Of a stretch of DNA of 64,000 nt, positions 25,132-33,351 are shown piece after piece. The first letter of the stretch is position 1, and each line of letters starts with the position of its first letter. Under the pieces are notes generated by a model. The model was not told where the DNA came from, made no database searches, and saw only the letters and a program-made list of their open reading frames with translations. The position numbers and the translations under genes are program-made. Source of the DNA: Vibrio porteresiae DSM 19223 (GTDB lineage: Bacteria; Pseudomonadota; Gammaproteobacteria; Enterobacterales; Vibrionaceae); NCBI RefSeq assembly GCF_024347055.1, contig NZ_AP024896.1, positions 62,001 to 126,000 of the forward strand. Direction: 5' to 3'.

Positions 25132-26388
25132 ATGGATAAGTCTATGAAAAACGACCACTTAATAATGCCCCGGCTACGGGTAATGATGTTCCTGCAATTC
25201 TTTGTTTGGGGCGCATGGTATACATCGATTGCCGTTTACATGTCACAAGTCGGTATGAGTGACCTGACTCACTGGCCTTACACAGTAAACCCAATCGCAG
25301 CTGTGATTGCCCCATTCTTTATTGGTTTGATTGCTGATAAGTACTTTGATACACAAAAAGTCTTAGGTATCTTGCACTTACTGGGTGCGGTGTTCCTATT
25401 CTTGGCACCAAGCACCATTGACAACCCAACCTTGTTTATTGTCATTCTCTTAGCTTACAACTTGGCATATATGCCGACTTTGGGTCTGTCGAACTCCATT
25501 GCGTTCCGCAATATTGATGATCAAGAGAAGCAATTCCCGACCATTCGTGTCTTCGGCACCATCGGTTGGATCATTGCAGGTCTATTCATCAGCTTTATTT
25601 TGAGCTCAGCATTTGGCGTGACCGCAGAAAAAACCGCAATGCCACTTTACACCTCAGCCATCGCGAGTTTGATCTTAGGTTTCTATAGCTTTACGTTGCC
25701 GAAAACAGCGCCGGCGAATCGAGGTCAAAAAACTTCGCTGAGCGAAATCTCAGGTGTCAGCGTGGTGAAAGATCTCGCTAGCCCACAATTCTTTGTCTTC
25801 ATGCTGGCATCATTCCTTATTTGTATTCCGTTAGCTGCTTACTACAACTTTACCCAGCTGTTCTTGAGCACCATGGATATTGCTAACGTTGCGGGGATTC
25901 AAACTATCGGTCAGGTTTCGGAATTTGGCTTCATGCTATTGATGCCGTGGTTCTTTCGTCGCCTTGGCGTGAAATGGATGTTGGTTGCAGGGATGGGCGC
26001 ATGGGTTGTGCGTTACGCACTGTTTGCCATGAGCGCACCAGATTCAGTGATGTGGATGATCATGGCAGGGATTGCACTGCATGGTATTTGTTACGATTTC
26101 TTCTTTGTGACCGGACAAATTTACATCGACAAGCAATGTAACGACTCTAACCGTGGTCAAGCTCAAGGTCTGTTGGTCCTGGTGACTTACGGTGTCGGCA
26201 TGCTGGTGGGCGCACAGGTTGCCGGTGAAGTGTACAACTCATTCCTCGCAGGCTCAGCTCAATTGACACCTGAAAACTGGGGCAGCTTCTGGTGGTTACC
26301 AGCCATGTTTGCCGCAGGCGTAGCACTGTTCTTTATCTTGTTCTTCCACCACAAAGCAGAACGAGCACAGCGCACAGTCACTCAATAA
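25132..26388 (+). CDS. MFS transporter, nucleoside:H+ symporter type (NupG-like)
   Basis: A 418-residue inner-membrane transporter with about 12 helices. It resembles the NHS family: FLQFFVWGAWYTSIAVYM in helix 1 and YNLAYMPTLGLSNSIAFRN in helix 4. E. coli NupG and XapB import nucleosides, but family members next to Gfo/Idh and isomerase-like genes probably import sugars or glycosides. The gene sits 45 bp after the dehydrogenase. Either the ATG at 25132 or that at 25144 could be the start; neither has a strong ribosome site. Confidence 0.87.
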   Translation: MDKSMKNDHLIMPRLRVMMFLQFFVWGAWYTSIAVYMSQVGMSDLTHWPYTVNPIAAVIAPFFIGLIADKYFDTQKVLGILHLLGAVFLFLAPSTIDNPTLFIVILLAYNLAYMPTLGLSNSIAFRNIDDQEKQFPTIRVFGTIGWIIAGLFISFILSSAFGVTAEKTAMPLYTSAIASLILGFYSFTLPKTAPANRGQKTSLSEISGVSVVKDLASPQFFVFMLASFLICIPLAAYYNFTQLFLSTMDIANVAGIQTIGQVSEFGFMLLMPWFFRRLGVKWMLVAGMGAWVVRYALFAMSAPDSVMWMIMAGIALHGICYDFFFVTGQIYIDKQCNDSNRGQAQGLLVLVTYGVGMLVGAQVAGEVYNSFLAGSAQLTPENWGSFWWLPAMFAAGVALFFILFFHHKAERAQRTVTQ

Positions 26389-26396
26389 TTTTCTAT

Positions 26397-26425
26397 CAGC
26401 GATGGTTTGTCATGAACCATCGCTG
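26397..26425 (+). other. Intercistronic hairpin between MFS and isomerase genes
   Basis: CAGCGATGGTT (26397-26407), 7-base loop, AACCATCGCTG (26415-26425). No T run follows, so it probably stabilises or processes the mRNA, not ends it. Confidence 0.6.
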
Positions 26426-26445
26426 CGCTTTATAAGGATTCTATT

Positions 26446-27501
26446 ATGGCGAATATTCAAGGCCCTGCGATTTTTCTCGCTCAATTCATTTCCGACCAAG
26501 CGCCTTTCAACTCTTTAAAGGGTATTGCGCAGTGGGCGAGTGAAAAAGGCTACAAAGCGATTCAAGTACCGACGCAAAATCCAGAAATCTTTGATCTGGA
26601 AAAAGCGGCGACGAGTCAAGATTATTGTGATGAAGTGATCGCAACATTGGCGAAATACGGATTGCAGATCAGTGAGTTATCAACACATATTCAAGGTCAG
26701 TTGGTAGCGGTACATCCTGCTTATGCCACCTTGATGGATCAATTTGCTCCGCCTGAGGTGCAAGGTAATGCTCAGGCTCGCACTGATTGGGCGACCAACC
26801 AGCTGCTTTTAGCGGCACAAGCATCAAAAAATTTGGGTTTAAAAGCGCATGCCACATTTTCAGGTTCTCTGTTATGGCCATATGTGTACCCATGGCCACA
26901 ACGCCCAGCTGGTTTAGTTGAGGATGGTTTTAGTGAATTAGCCGCACGTTGGTTGCCGATTTTAGATGCGTTTGAGCAAGCGGGTGTGGATGTCTGTTAT
27001 GAACTTCATCCTGGTGAAGATCTGTTTGATGGTTGTACTTTCGAACGTTTTCTTGCGGCAGTGAATCAGCACCCTCGTGCCAATATCTTGTATGACCCAA
27101 GTCACTTATTATTACAAGGCATGGATTATTTGGGATTTATTGACCGTTACCACACACGCATTAAAGCGTTTCATGTCAAAGATGCTGAGTTTCGTCCAAG
27201 TGCGTCTCAAGGTGTGTACGGTGGGTATGCTTCATGGGTTGAACGTGCGGGGCGTTTTCGTTCTCTTGGCGATGGACAAGTCGATTTTAAACAAATTTTC
27301 AGTAAGTTAGCTCAATACAACTATGAGGGATGGGCAGTGTTAGAGTGGGAGTGTTGCTTGAAAGATGCCGACGTCGGCGCTACTGAAGGCGCACCATTCA
27401 TTGCTGATCACATCATTCCTAAGACAGAAAAAGCGTTCGATGATTTTGCATCAGGCGTTCAATCTGCAGATTTAAATCAACAACTACTTGGTCTCAAATA
27501 G
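26446..27501 (+). CDS. Sugar phosphate isomerase/epimerase-fold enzyme, cytoplasmic
   Basis: A 351-residue TIM-barrel protein of the xylose-isomerase-like AP endonuclease 2 superfamily. Metal-ligand-type residues are visible in CYELHPGEDLF, LYDPSHLLLQG, AFHVKDAEFRP and AVLEWECCL. It has no signal peptide. Members next to Gfo/Idh enzymes act as isomerases, or as lyases or hydrolases on oxidised sugars. It is the third gene of the LacI-controlled operon and lies 11 bp before a second, exported member of the same superfamily. Confidence 0.86.
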   Translation: MANIQGPAIFLAQFISDQAPFNSLKGIAQWASEKGYKAIQVPTQNPEIFDLEKAATSQDYCDEVIATLAKYGLQISELSTHIQGQLVAVHPAYATLMDQFAPPEVQGNAQARTDWATNQLLLAAQASKNLGLKAHATFSGSLLWPYVYPWPQRPAGLVEDGFSELAARWLPILDAFEQAGVDVCYELHPGEDLFDGCTFERFLAAVNQHPRANILYDPSHLLLQGMDYLGFIDRYHTRIKAFHVKDAEFRPSASQGVYGGYASWVERAGRFRSLGDGQVDFKQIFSKLAQYNYEGWAVLEWECCLKDADVGATEGAPFIADHIIPKTEKAFDDFASGVQSADLNQQLLGLK

Positions 27502-27512
27502 GAAAAAATAAC

Positions 27513-28355
27513 ATGCATTCAATAGGTCGTATCTTAAAATCCATCTCCATATTACTTGGTGTTGCCGCTGTCTCAACAGGCGCATTTGCATCGGCTCAAC
27601 CCACCAAAAATATTGCAGTACAGATGTATACATTGCGTGACGTTGGTACTGTTAATGAGCAATTTGCTATGGCTCATGACGCAGGTTTCAAATCTGTGGA
27701 ATTAGTCGGTACTCAAGATCTCAGCAGTCATGAAATGAATCGCCTGCTTAAACTCTATGATCTCAACGTTATGGCGGCTCACGTTCAACTAACTGAATTG
27801 CAGAACAATCTTGATCAAGTGGTTGCGTTCAATAAAGCAATTCATAACCGAATCATCATTATGCCTTGGTTAGACAGTTCAATTCGTCCAACCAATAAGC
27901 AAGGTTGGCAAGCTCTCGGTAAAGAGTTAGATAGAATTGGTGCCAAACTGAAAAAGCACAATATGACACTGGCATACCACAACCACGATTTCGAAATGAA
28001 GAAATTCGATGGTAAAACAGCTCTTGAAGTGATGCTGGATGCTGCGAAAAACGGCAATGTGAAACTGGAAATGGATGCGGCTTGGGTTTCTCGCGGTGGT
28101 CAAGATCCTGTAGCGATGTTGCACCGTTTAGCTGGTCATGTCATTACTATTCACGTAAAAGATAACTCTGGTATCGGCACACATGACGACGAGCGTAACT
28201 TTACTGTTGCTGGTCAAGGCTTGCTAAGCTGGAATGATATTCTACTCTCAGCTAAAGCGGTTGGAGTGAAGTGGTTTGTGGTTGAGCATGATTTACCTAA
28301 AGACCCTCGTTCGGTGATTACTCAAGCGAATCAATTTCTTCAAGAGAATCTGTAA
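27513..28355 (+). CDS. Exported sugar phosphate isomerase/epimerase-fold enzyme
   Basis: A 280-residue TIM-barrel protein with a clear Sec signal peptide (cleavage likely after residues 24-27, STGAFASA). The mature domain carries metal-ligand-type motifs ELVGTQ, LAYHNHDFEM, LEMDAAWVSRGG, TIHVKDNSG and FVVEHD. Since sugar phosphates are not expected in the periplasm, a true phosphate isomerase role is unlikely. A glycoside- or keto-sugar-processing role is more plausible. It is the last gene of the LacI-controlled operon and is followed by a terminator. Confidence 0.85.
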   Translation: MHSIGRILKSISILLGVAAVSTGAFASAQPTKNIAVQMYTLRDVGTVNEQFAMAHDAGFKSVELVGTQDLSSHEMNRLLKLYDLNVMAAHVQLTELQNNLDQVVAFNKAIHNRIIIMPWLDSSIRPTNKQGWQALGKELDRIGAKLKKHNMTLAYHNHDFEMKKFDGKTALEVMLDAAKNGNVKLEMDAAWVSRGGQDPVAMLHRLAGHVITIHVKDNSGIGTHDDERNFTVAGQGLLSWNDILLSAKAVGVKWFVVEHDLPKDPRSVITQANQFLQENL

Positions 28356-28394
28356 GTTGAGAATGGACCACATTCCAACGAATAGAAAACAAGT

Positions 28395-28417
28395 AAAGGA
28401 TGCCTCGGCATCCTTTT
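28395..28417 (+). terminator. Terminator of the Gfo/Idh operon
   Basis: AAAGGATGC (28395-28403), loop CTCG, GCATCCTTT (28408-28416) and a further T. Confidence 0.85.
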
Positions 28418-28581
28418 GCATTAAGTCACTCATTCTCAGAACAGGGGATACCACTTGGTTGATGAGGTCATCACGATTGCCGAACGATAGAGTGTTTCTT
28501 CCTCTGTTCTTTTGCGCCTGACTCTTGTGATACATTACGACTTTGCTTTTGTTATTCGGCTAGTTAGCCAAGGATTATTTA

Positions 28582-29904
28582 ATGACACAGATGACGCAAA
28601 GTTTCGTTGACGCGGGAGTGCGTTACACACCACACCGATTTACTCTTCCTCTTGATTATACCCAACCGCAAGGCACACAGATTGAAGTGTTTGCACGTAG
28701 CGTAGAAGTCGCTGCCAGCAACAATGAAAGTAAACCATGGCTGGTCTATTTCCAAGGTGGTCCAGGCTTCCCATCGCCACGAGCCAGTGCAAATAGTGGT
28801 TGGATGAAGCGTGCATTAAAGCAGTTTCGTGTGTTATTGCTTGACCAACGTGGCACTGGACAAAGCTCGCCAATCACTCATCAAACCTTGTCAGTCATGA
28901 ACAGTGCACAACAAGCGGAGTATTTGAGCCATTTTCGCGCAGATAATATCGTGCGAGATGCAGAGAGCATTCGTCAGCAGTGGGGCGTAGATAAGTGGGC
29001 AATCATCGGTCAAAGCTATGGTGGCTTTTGTTCACTCACCTATCTTTCGCTTTTCCCGCAAAGCCTATTGCGCAGCTATATCACTGGCGGTATTCCTTCG
29101 ATTTTCCGTAAAGCGGATGATGTTTACTTAGCCACCTATAAAAATACGCGTAAGAAAAACCAAGCATTTTTCCATCAGTTCCCGCAAGCGCAGCAGATGT
29201 GTTGTGACATAGCAGATTATCTGCAAGATAATGATGTTCGTTTACCTAATGGACAACGCTTTACCGTTGAACAGTTCCAGCAGATTGGGATTCATTTCGG
29301 TATGAGTGACTCTTTCCTTGCTACGTACTTTACGCTGGAAAATGCCTTTGTAGAGGTCAATGGACGTCGTGAGCTGCGTTATGAGTTTCTCAATGCGATG
29401 TTGATGGATCAGGCCTACCAAACCAATCCAATTTATGCGATTTTGCATGAATCTATCTATTGTCAGGGTCATGAGGATGCCTCTCGTTGGGCTGCCCATC
29501 GTATTCGTAATCACTACACCGAATTCAATTACGAGAGCGGTAAGCCATTCTTATTTACTGGGGAAATGGTCTATCCATGGATGTTTGATCAGATGGAATG
29601 TTTAAAGCCACTGCGTCAAGCGGCTGAGCTATTGGCAAATAAAGAAGATTGGACGCCTTTATACAGCGAGCAAGTATTGGCGAAGAATACTGTACCGGTA
29701 AACTGTGCTGTTTATGCGGATGATATGTTTGTTGATTTGGATTTGAGCCGTGAAACACTCGCTATCATGCCTAATGCGAAGGCGTGGATCACCAACGAGT
29801 ATGAACACAATGGGTTAAGAGCTGACGGTGAGCATATCCTTGATCGTCTAATCACCATGGGTGAACAGACTGCAGCAGAACTAGGACTTGAGCTACTCTC
29901 CTAG
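28582..29904 (+). CDS. S33-family prolyl aminopeptidase-like hydrolase
   Basis: A 440-residue alpha/beta-hydrolase of peptidase family S33. The oxyanion motif YFQGGPGFPSP, the DQRGTGQSSP segment and the nucleophile elbow GQSYGG (Ser near 146) are typical of proline iminopeptidases. The likely catalytic His is in the C-terminal EYEHNGLRADG. No signal peptide is present, so it should release N-terminal proline from peptides in the cytoplasm. The start at 28582 follows AAGGATT. It is convergent with the small secreted paralogues. Confidence 0.86.
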   Translation: MTQMTQSFVDAGVRYTPHRFTLPLDYTQPQGTQIEVFARSVEVAASNNESKPWLVYFQGGPGFPSPRASANSGWMKRALKQFRVLLLDQRGTGQSSPITHQTLSVMNSAQQAEYLSHFRADNIVRDAESIRQQWGVDKWAIIGQSYGGFCSLTYLSLFPQSLLRSYITGGIPSIFRKADDVYLATYKNTRKKNQAFFHQFPQAQQMCCDIADYLQDNDVRLPNGQRFTVEQFQQIGIHFGMSDSFLATYFTLENAFVEVNGRRELRYEFLNAMLMDQAYQTNPIYAILHESIYCQGHEDASRWAAHRIRNHYTEFNYESGKPFLFTGEMVYPWMFDQMECLKPLRQAAELLANKEDWTPLYSEQVLAKNTVPVNCAVYADDMFVDLDLSRETLAIMPNAKAWITNEYEHNGLRADGEHILDRLITMGEQTAAELGLELLS

Positions 29905-29913
29905 GCTGTTTCA

Positions 29914-29944
29914 ACTGCAGCTTAATAACACATTAAGCTGCAGT
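29914..29944. terminator. Hairpin between the S33 gene and the paralogue cluster
   Basis: ACTGCAGCTTAAT (29914-29926) pairs perfectly with ATTAAGCTGCAGT (29932-29944). It is placed to serve both convergent units, though the T runs are short. Confidence 0.65.
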
Positions 29945-29990
29945 CTATTTGGATTCCAATTCCATTACTACTTCCTATCTTGGCAATGTA

Positions 29991-30320
29991 TTAGCTATCA
30001 CGACCAAGGAAGCGTTGTGCAACGATAGGTTGACCATTTTCATCATTCACGATGAATTTCACTTGCTGTGCTTGGTTGTCGTAGTTTGTTACGGTAACTG
30101 AACCATTCGCTGCTGTGACGTTGCTTCCGGTGTTTTCTGCGGTGTTCAAACCTTGAATTTCAACAGGATAGTTTGCCAAAGGTTGTCCATCTTTAGTGAC
30201 AGTCAACGTTGCTTTGTTTGCATGGCTAAATACATGTACTTGTAGGTCTGCTGCTGAAGCTGATACAGCGAAAGCCGATGAAAGTGCGGTTAGAGCAAAT
30301 AGAGTGGCTAATTTTTTCAT
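29991..30320 (-). CDS. Small secreted protein, paralogue 1 of 3, unknown function
   Basis: A 109-residue exported protein. The start at 30320 (MKKLATLF) has GGAG upstream; a TTG four codons earlier overlaps that site and is rejected. The signal peptide ends near ASA-ADLQV. The mature part of about 86 residues looks all-beta (TLTVTKDGQPLANYPVEIQG, NGSVTVTNY, VKFIVNDENGQPIV) and ends RFLGRDS, like an Ig- or transthyretin-like fold. It has no cysteines. It is the most diverged of the three copies. I recognise no named family. Confidence 0.82.
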   Translation of the reverse strand: MKKLATLFALTALSSAFAVSASAADLQVHVFSHANKATLTVTKDGQPLANYPVEIQGLNTAENTGSNVTAANGSVTVTNYDNQAQQVKFIVNDENGQPIVAQRFLGRDS

Positions 30321-30359
30321 AATATTCTCCAAATAGATCAGGTGATTAAATTGTTGTTA

Positions 30360-30689
30360 TTAGCTGTCGCGGCCAAGGAAGCGGCGAGCAACAATAGGTT
30401 GACCATTTTCATCATTGACGATGAATTTCACGTTTTCAGGTTGGTTACTGTAGTTAGTGACAGTAATAGAACCATTTTCTGAAGTCACAGTGTTGCCAGT
30501 ATTGGTCATGGCATTAATGCCTTGAATTTCAACAGGGTAATTAGCCAATGGTTGACCATCTTTAGTGACTGTTAGCGTTGCTTTGTTGCCTACGCTGAAA
30601 ACTTGAACCTTAAGGTCGGCAGCAGATGCTGAAGCAGCAAAAGCGGAAGATAGAGCAGTGATTGCAACGAACGCAGCTAGTTTTTTCAT
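30360..30689 (-). CDS. Small secreted protein, paralogue 2 of 3, unknown function
   Basis: A 109-residue copy of the same family. Its predicted mature part differs from paralogue 3 at only about four of 86 positions (L/I, G/D and a two-residue NT/SN change). It has its own signal peptide (MKKLAAFVAITALSSAFAASASA) and its own ribosome site (GGAG before ATG 30689). The spacing to its neighbours is short, so all three are probably on one minus-strand transcript. An exported structural, binding or host-interaction role is possible but not shown. Confidence 0.82.
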   Translation of the reverse strand: MKKLAAFVAITALSSAFAASASAADLKVQVFSVGNKATLTVTKDGQPLANYPVEIQGINAMTNTGNTVTSENGSITVTNYSNQPENVKFIVNDENGQPIVARRFLGRDS

Positions 30690-30753
30690 GATGTTCTCCA
30701 AATTAAATTCTTATGTATCAATTAGTAAGTGACTGTTAGTAAGTGATTGTTAA

Positions 30754-31083
30754 TTAGCTATCACGGCCAAGGAAGCGACGAGCAACAATAGGTTGACCGT
30801 TTTCATCATTAACGATGAATTTCACGTTTTCAGGTTGGTTGCTGTAGTTAGTGACAGTGATAGAACCATTTTCAGAAGTCACATTGCTACCGGTATTAGT
30901 CATGGCATTAATACCTTGAATTTCAACAGGGTAATTAGCTAATGGTTGGCCATCTTTAGTCACTGTTAGCGTTGCTTTGTTGTCTACGCTGAAGACCTGA
31001 ACTTTGATGTCTGCAGCTGATGCAGAAGCAGCAAAACCAGCAGTTAGGGCAGTAAGTACGAGGGCAGTAGTTAAACGTTTCAT
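30754..31083 (-). CDS. Small secreted protein, paralogue 3 of 3, unknown function
   Basis: The first gene of the cluster in the direction of transcription, 109 residues, starting MKRLTTALVLTAL with AGGAG upstream. The signal peptide differs from that of copy 2, while the mature regions are almost identical. This suggests recent duplication or gene conversion limited to the mature part. It shares the C-terminal RFLGRDS and the two repeated beta motifs. A promoter should lie within the A/T-rich region above 31084. Confidence 0.82.
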   Translation of the reverse strand: MKRLTTALVLTALTAGFAASASAADIKVQVFSVDNKATLTVTKDGQPLANYPVEIQGINAMTNTGSNVTSENGSITVTNYSNQPENVKFIVNDENGQPIVARRFLGRDS

Positions 31084-31852
31084 GGTATCTCCTAAATAAT
31101 CAGTTTATTTGAACTTTCTCTGTGTTTCAGTTCATGGTTGTATATTAGTTCGATATTTATGGTTGTTAAATAGGTTATTTTTAAATGATACATTCGAAAA
31201 ATTCGAATAATGATTTTCCACAATAAAAATCTAGTAATTTATATTTAACTTATTGTTTTGTATTTATTTTTATATTTATTATAAAGAAATAAAGTATGCC
31301 TAATTTGTTTTTATGAACTTTATGTTGTTGTTTTTGTCGATTATTTTTGACAAAAGTAAGTTAGTTCAAATATTTCGAATTTCAAGTTGAAATATTTTGA
31401 TTAACTCGCAGTGAAGTGAGGCTAGGTATAGAAGCTAATGAGTAATAACGAGCCAAGGTATTGCTCTAAGGCATACTCATACCTGTCCATCGTCATCTTC
31501 CATGATGTTCTTATTGCGATACGCGCTGATCCTCAGACGCGATGAATAATCATCTTGGTAACGGGGCTGAAATTGGTTTCTATTCGCTGATAAATTTGGT
31601 GACGTGAATCGTATGTCAGTACGTAGAAATCAGTACAAGATGGCAATACATGAACCATCACTACGCTACTAAAGTGCACTGCCTACCGACTCGCTTAGCG
31701 AAAGATAAGAAAGAAATTTGCTGCATTACCGTTTCATTAAAGCTATCGCGGTTTCGCCTGTTGGCGAATCAGTAATCACCTGCCGTTAAGCTTGACCAAA
31801 CAAATTCAATGACGACGTTTGCTTGGTTGAATCGATGCATGCACTCTATCAC

Positions 31853-31868
31853 TGTGATCTGCATCACG
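31853..31868. promoter_or_regulatory. CRP-like site in the gene-poor region
   Basis: TGTGA-TCTGCA-TCACG matches 9 of 10 CRP arm positions. Confidence 0.5.
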
Positions 31869-32037
31869 TCCTAAAATTTAGATAAATTTTTATTTTTATA
31901 TCTATCGCGATATCAGCAGATGAATTTTTTGGAGATAAATCTTTAAAATTTAATAGGTTATATAAGTGTCTCGAAGTTGTGGCACTAAAATGATGCATTA
32001 GTCTAAAAAGGTGATTTACATTTTTATTGCACCATAA

Positions 32038-32053
32038 AGTGATTTGATTCACA
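32038..32053. promoter_or_regulatory. CRP-like site upstream of the iron-chelate operon
   Basis: AGTGA-TTTGAT-TCACA matches 9 of 10 CRP arm positions. It lies about 160 bp upstream of the iron operon promoter, so its target is unclear. Confidence 0.5.
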
Positions 32054-32196
32054 AATGCATTGTGTTTTTGCTCTGGCTGCACCAGCTGTGCGCTGGGTGT
32101 TTGAAACGTATCTAAATAAGTCACCTTAATCTGGATTGTGTTACTGATTTGCTATCTAACTCGGTCATTACACCATGTTAATTTATGTACAAAAGG

Positions 32197-32229
32197 TTGA
32201 CCTGCCTATGTAAATATAAATAATTATCA
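32197..32229 (+). promoter_or_regulatory. Fur-box promoter of the iron-chelate ABC operon
   Basis: The -35 is TTGACC (32197-32202) and the -10 is AATAAT (32219-32224), with a 16-bp spacer. A Fur-type site, TATAAATAATTATCA (32215-32229), matches the 7-1-7 consensus TGATAATnATTATCA at 11 of 14 positions and covers the -10. Iron-loaded Fur would therefore block this promoter. Confidence 0.7.
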
Positions 32230-32372
32230 CTGCAATTGATGTTCACAATAATGATGGCGCACTCATGGTCATTGGTATGACTCACAACATAGGTACTTCC
32301 ACTACCCAAAGGGTAAAGGTCTCTACTTTATCTGGTGGTGTAAGTCGGGTTATTGAAATATAGGTGTAAAGG

Positions 32373-33275
32373 ATGAAGTGGTTTTCTGGATTAGTTAGAG
32401 TCACAGCAGCTGTGGTGTGTGTGTTAAGTTTTTCTGTTAGTGCAGTGACGGTAACCGATAGTCATGGGCAATTTACAATCGATTCCACGCCCAAACGCAT
32501 CGTGGCATTAGAGTTCTCTTTTGTTGATGCTTTGGTCTCTGTCGGGGTTAGCCCGGTGGGCATTGCAGATGACAACGATCCAAGTCGTTTATTACCTGCG
32601 GTACAAAAAGAGCTTAAAGCGGATTGGCGCTCTGTTGGTACTCGCTCACAACCTAGCTTAGAAGTGATTGCGGGTCTAAAACCCGATTTGATTATCGCGG
32701 ATACGGATCGCCATTCTGCGGTTTATAAGGAGTTGTCAAAGATCGCTCCAACCTTGTTGTTGCCATCACGTCGTGAAACGTACCAAGATAACCTAAAATC
32801 GGCCGCGATCATTGGTAAAGTGATTGGCCGAGACGCACAAATGCAAGCGCGCCTCAAACAGCACGAAGAGCGTATGAATGAATACGCGAAGCAATTAGCA
32901 AGTTTGAAAGGTAAGCCTGTGCTCTTTGGTGTAGCGCGTGCAAATGGTTTTTATGCCCACTCTGCTGATTCTTACGATGGTGGTGTAATTCAACGTTTAG
33001 GCCTAGTTTCACCAGCTGGCTTACATAATGAGCAAGCGTCTCGCCAGATTAGCCTTGAGCAGTTACTGGGTTTGAATCCAGATTATTTAGTTGTTGGTGA
33101 CTATGTTGACGATAGTATTGTCGACCAATGGCAAAAGCAGCCTTTGTGGCAAGCTCTGCAAGCGGTACAAAATCACCATATTTATCATGTTGATGGCAAT
33201 ATGTGGGCAAGATGCCGTGGTATCCTTGCTGCTGAGTTTATGGCTCAAGACTTACTTAAATTGGTAAAAGCTTAA
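32373..33275 (+). CDS. Periplasmic iron-chelate binding protein (FecB-like), copy 1
   Basis: A 300-residue substrate-binding protein with a signal peptide (about 1-24) and a TroA/FecB fold: PKRIVALEFSFVDALVSVGV and LKPDLIIADTDRHSAVYKEL. It should capture a ferric chelate such as ferric citrate for the permeases encoded downstream. It heads a Fur-type operon. A second, closely related copy follows at once. The ligand cannot be told from sequence; the citrate suggestion comes from overall FecB resemblance. Confidence 0.9.
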   Translation: MKWFSGLVRVTAAVVCVLSFSVSAVTVTDSHGQFTIDSTPKRIVALEFSFVDALVSVGVSPVGIADDNDPSRLLPAVQKELKADWRSVGTRSQPSLEVIAGLKPDLIIADTDRHSAVYKELSKIAPTLLLPSRRETYQDNLKSAAIIGKVIGRDAQMQARLKQHEERMNEYAKQLASLKGKPVLFGVARANGFYAHSADSYDGGVIQRLGLVSPAGLHNEQASRQISLEQLLGLNPDYLVVGDYVDDSIVDQWQKQPLWQALQAVQNHHIYHVDGNMWARCRGILAAEFMAQDLLKLVKA

Positions 33276-33302
33276 AAACTTGGGTGTGAAATCTATGATA
33301 GG

Positions 33303-33330
33303 CGAGCGTGATCTTCACGCTCGTTTTGTT
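33303..33330 (+). terminator. Terminator-like hairpin between the two binding-protein genes
   Basis: CGAGCGTG (33303-33310), loop ATCTT, CACGCTCG (33316-33323), then TTTTGTTT. It may end part of the transcripts, giving more of copy 1 than of the genes downstream. Confidence 0.7.
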
Positions 33331-33351
33331 TGCTTCTTCGGAAAATTATTT

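Larger units (their letters stand above)
31084..32196. other. 1.1-kb gene-poor region with two CRP-like sites
   Basis: No frame here has a ribosome site and coding character. Visible elements are the promoter side of the paralogue cluster; an A/T-rich inverted repeat near 31367-31400 (TCAAATATTTC / GAAATATTTTGA); a TTCGCC-TGTT-GGCGAA hairpin near 31753-31768; and two CRP-like sites at 31853 and 32038. The G/C-richer part at 31400-31860 may be a decayed gene or an untranslated RNA. Confidence 0.45.

Noticed and set aside
31864..32124. 86-codon minus-strand frame in the gene-poor region
   Set aside because: GTG start without a ribosome site, unusual composition, and two CRP-like sites inside or beside it.
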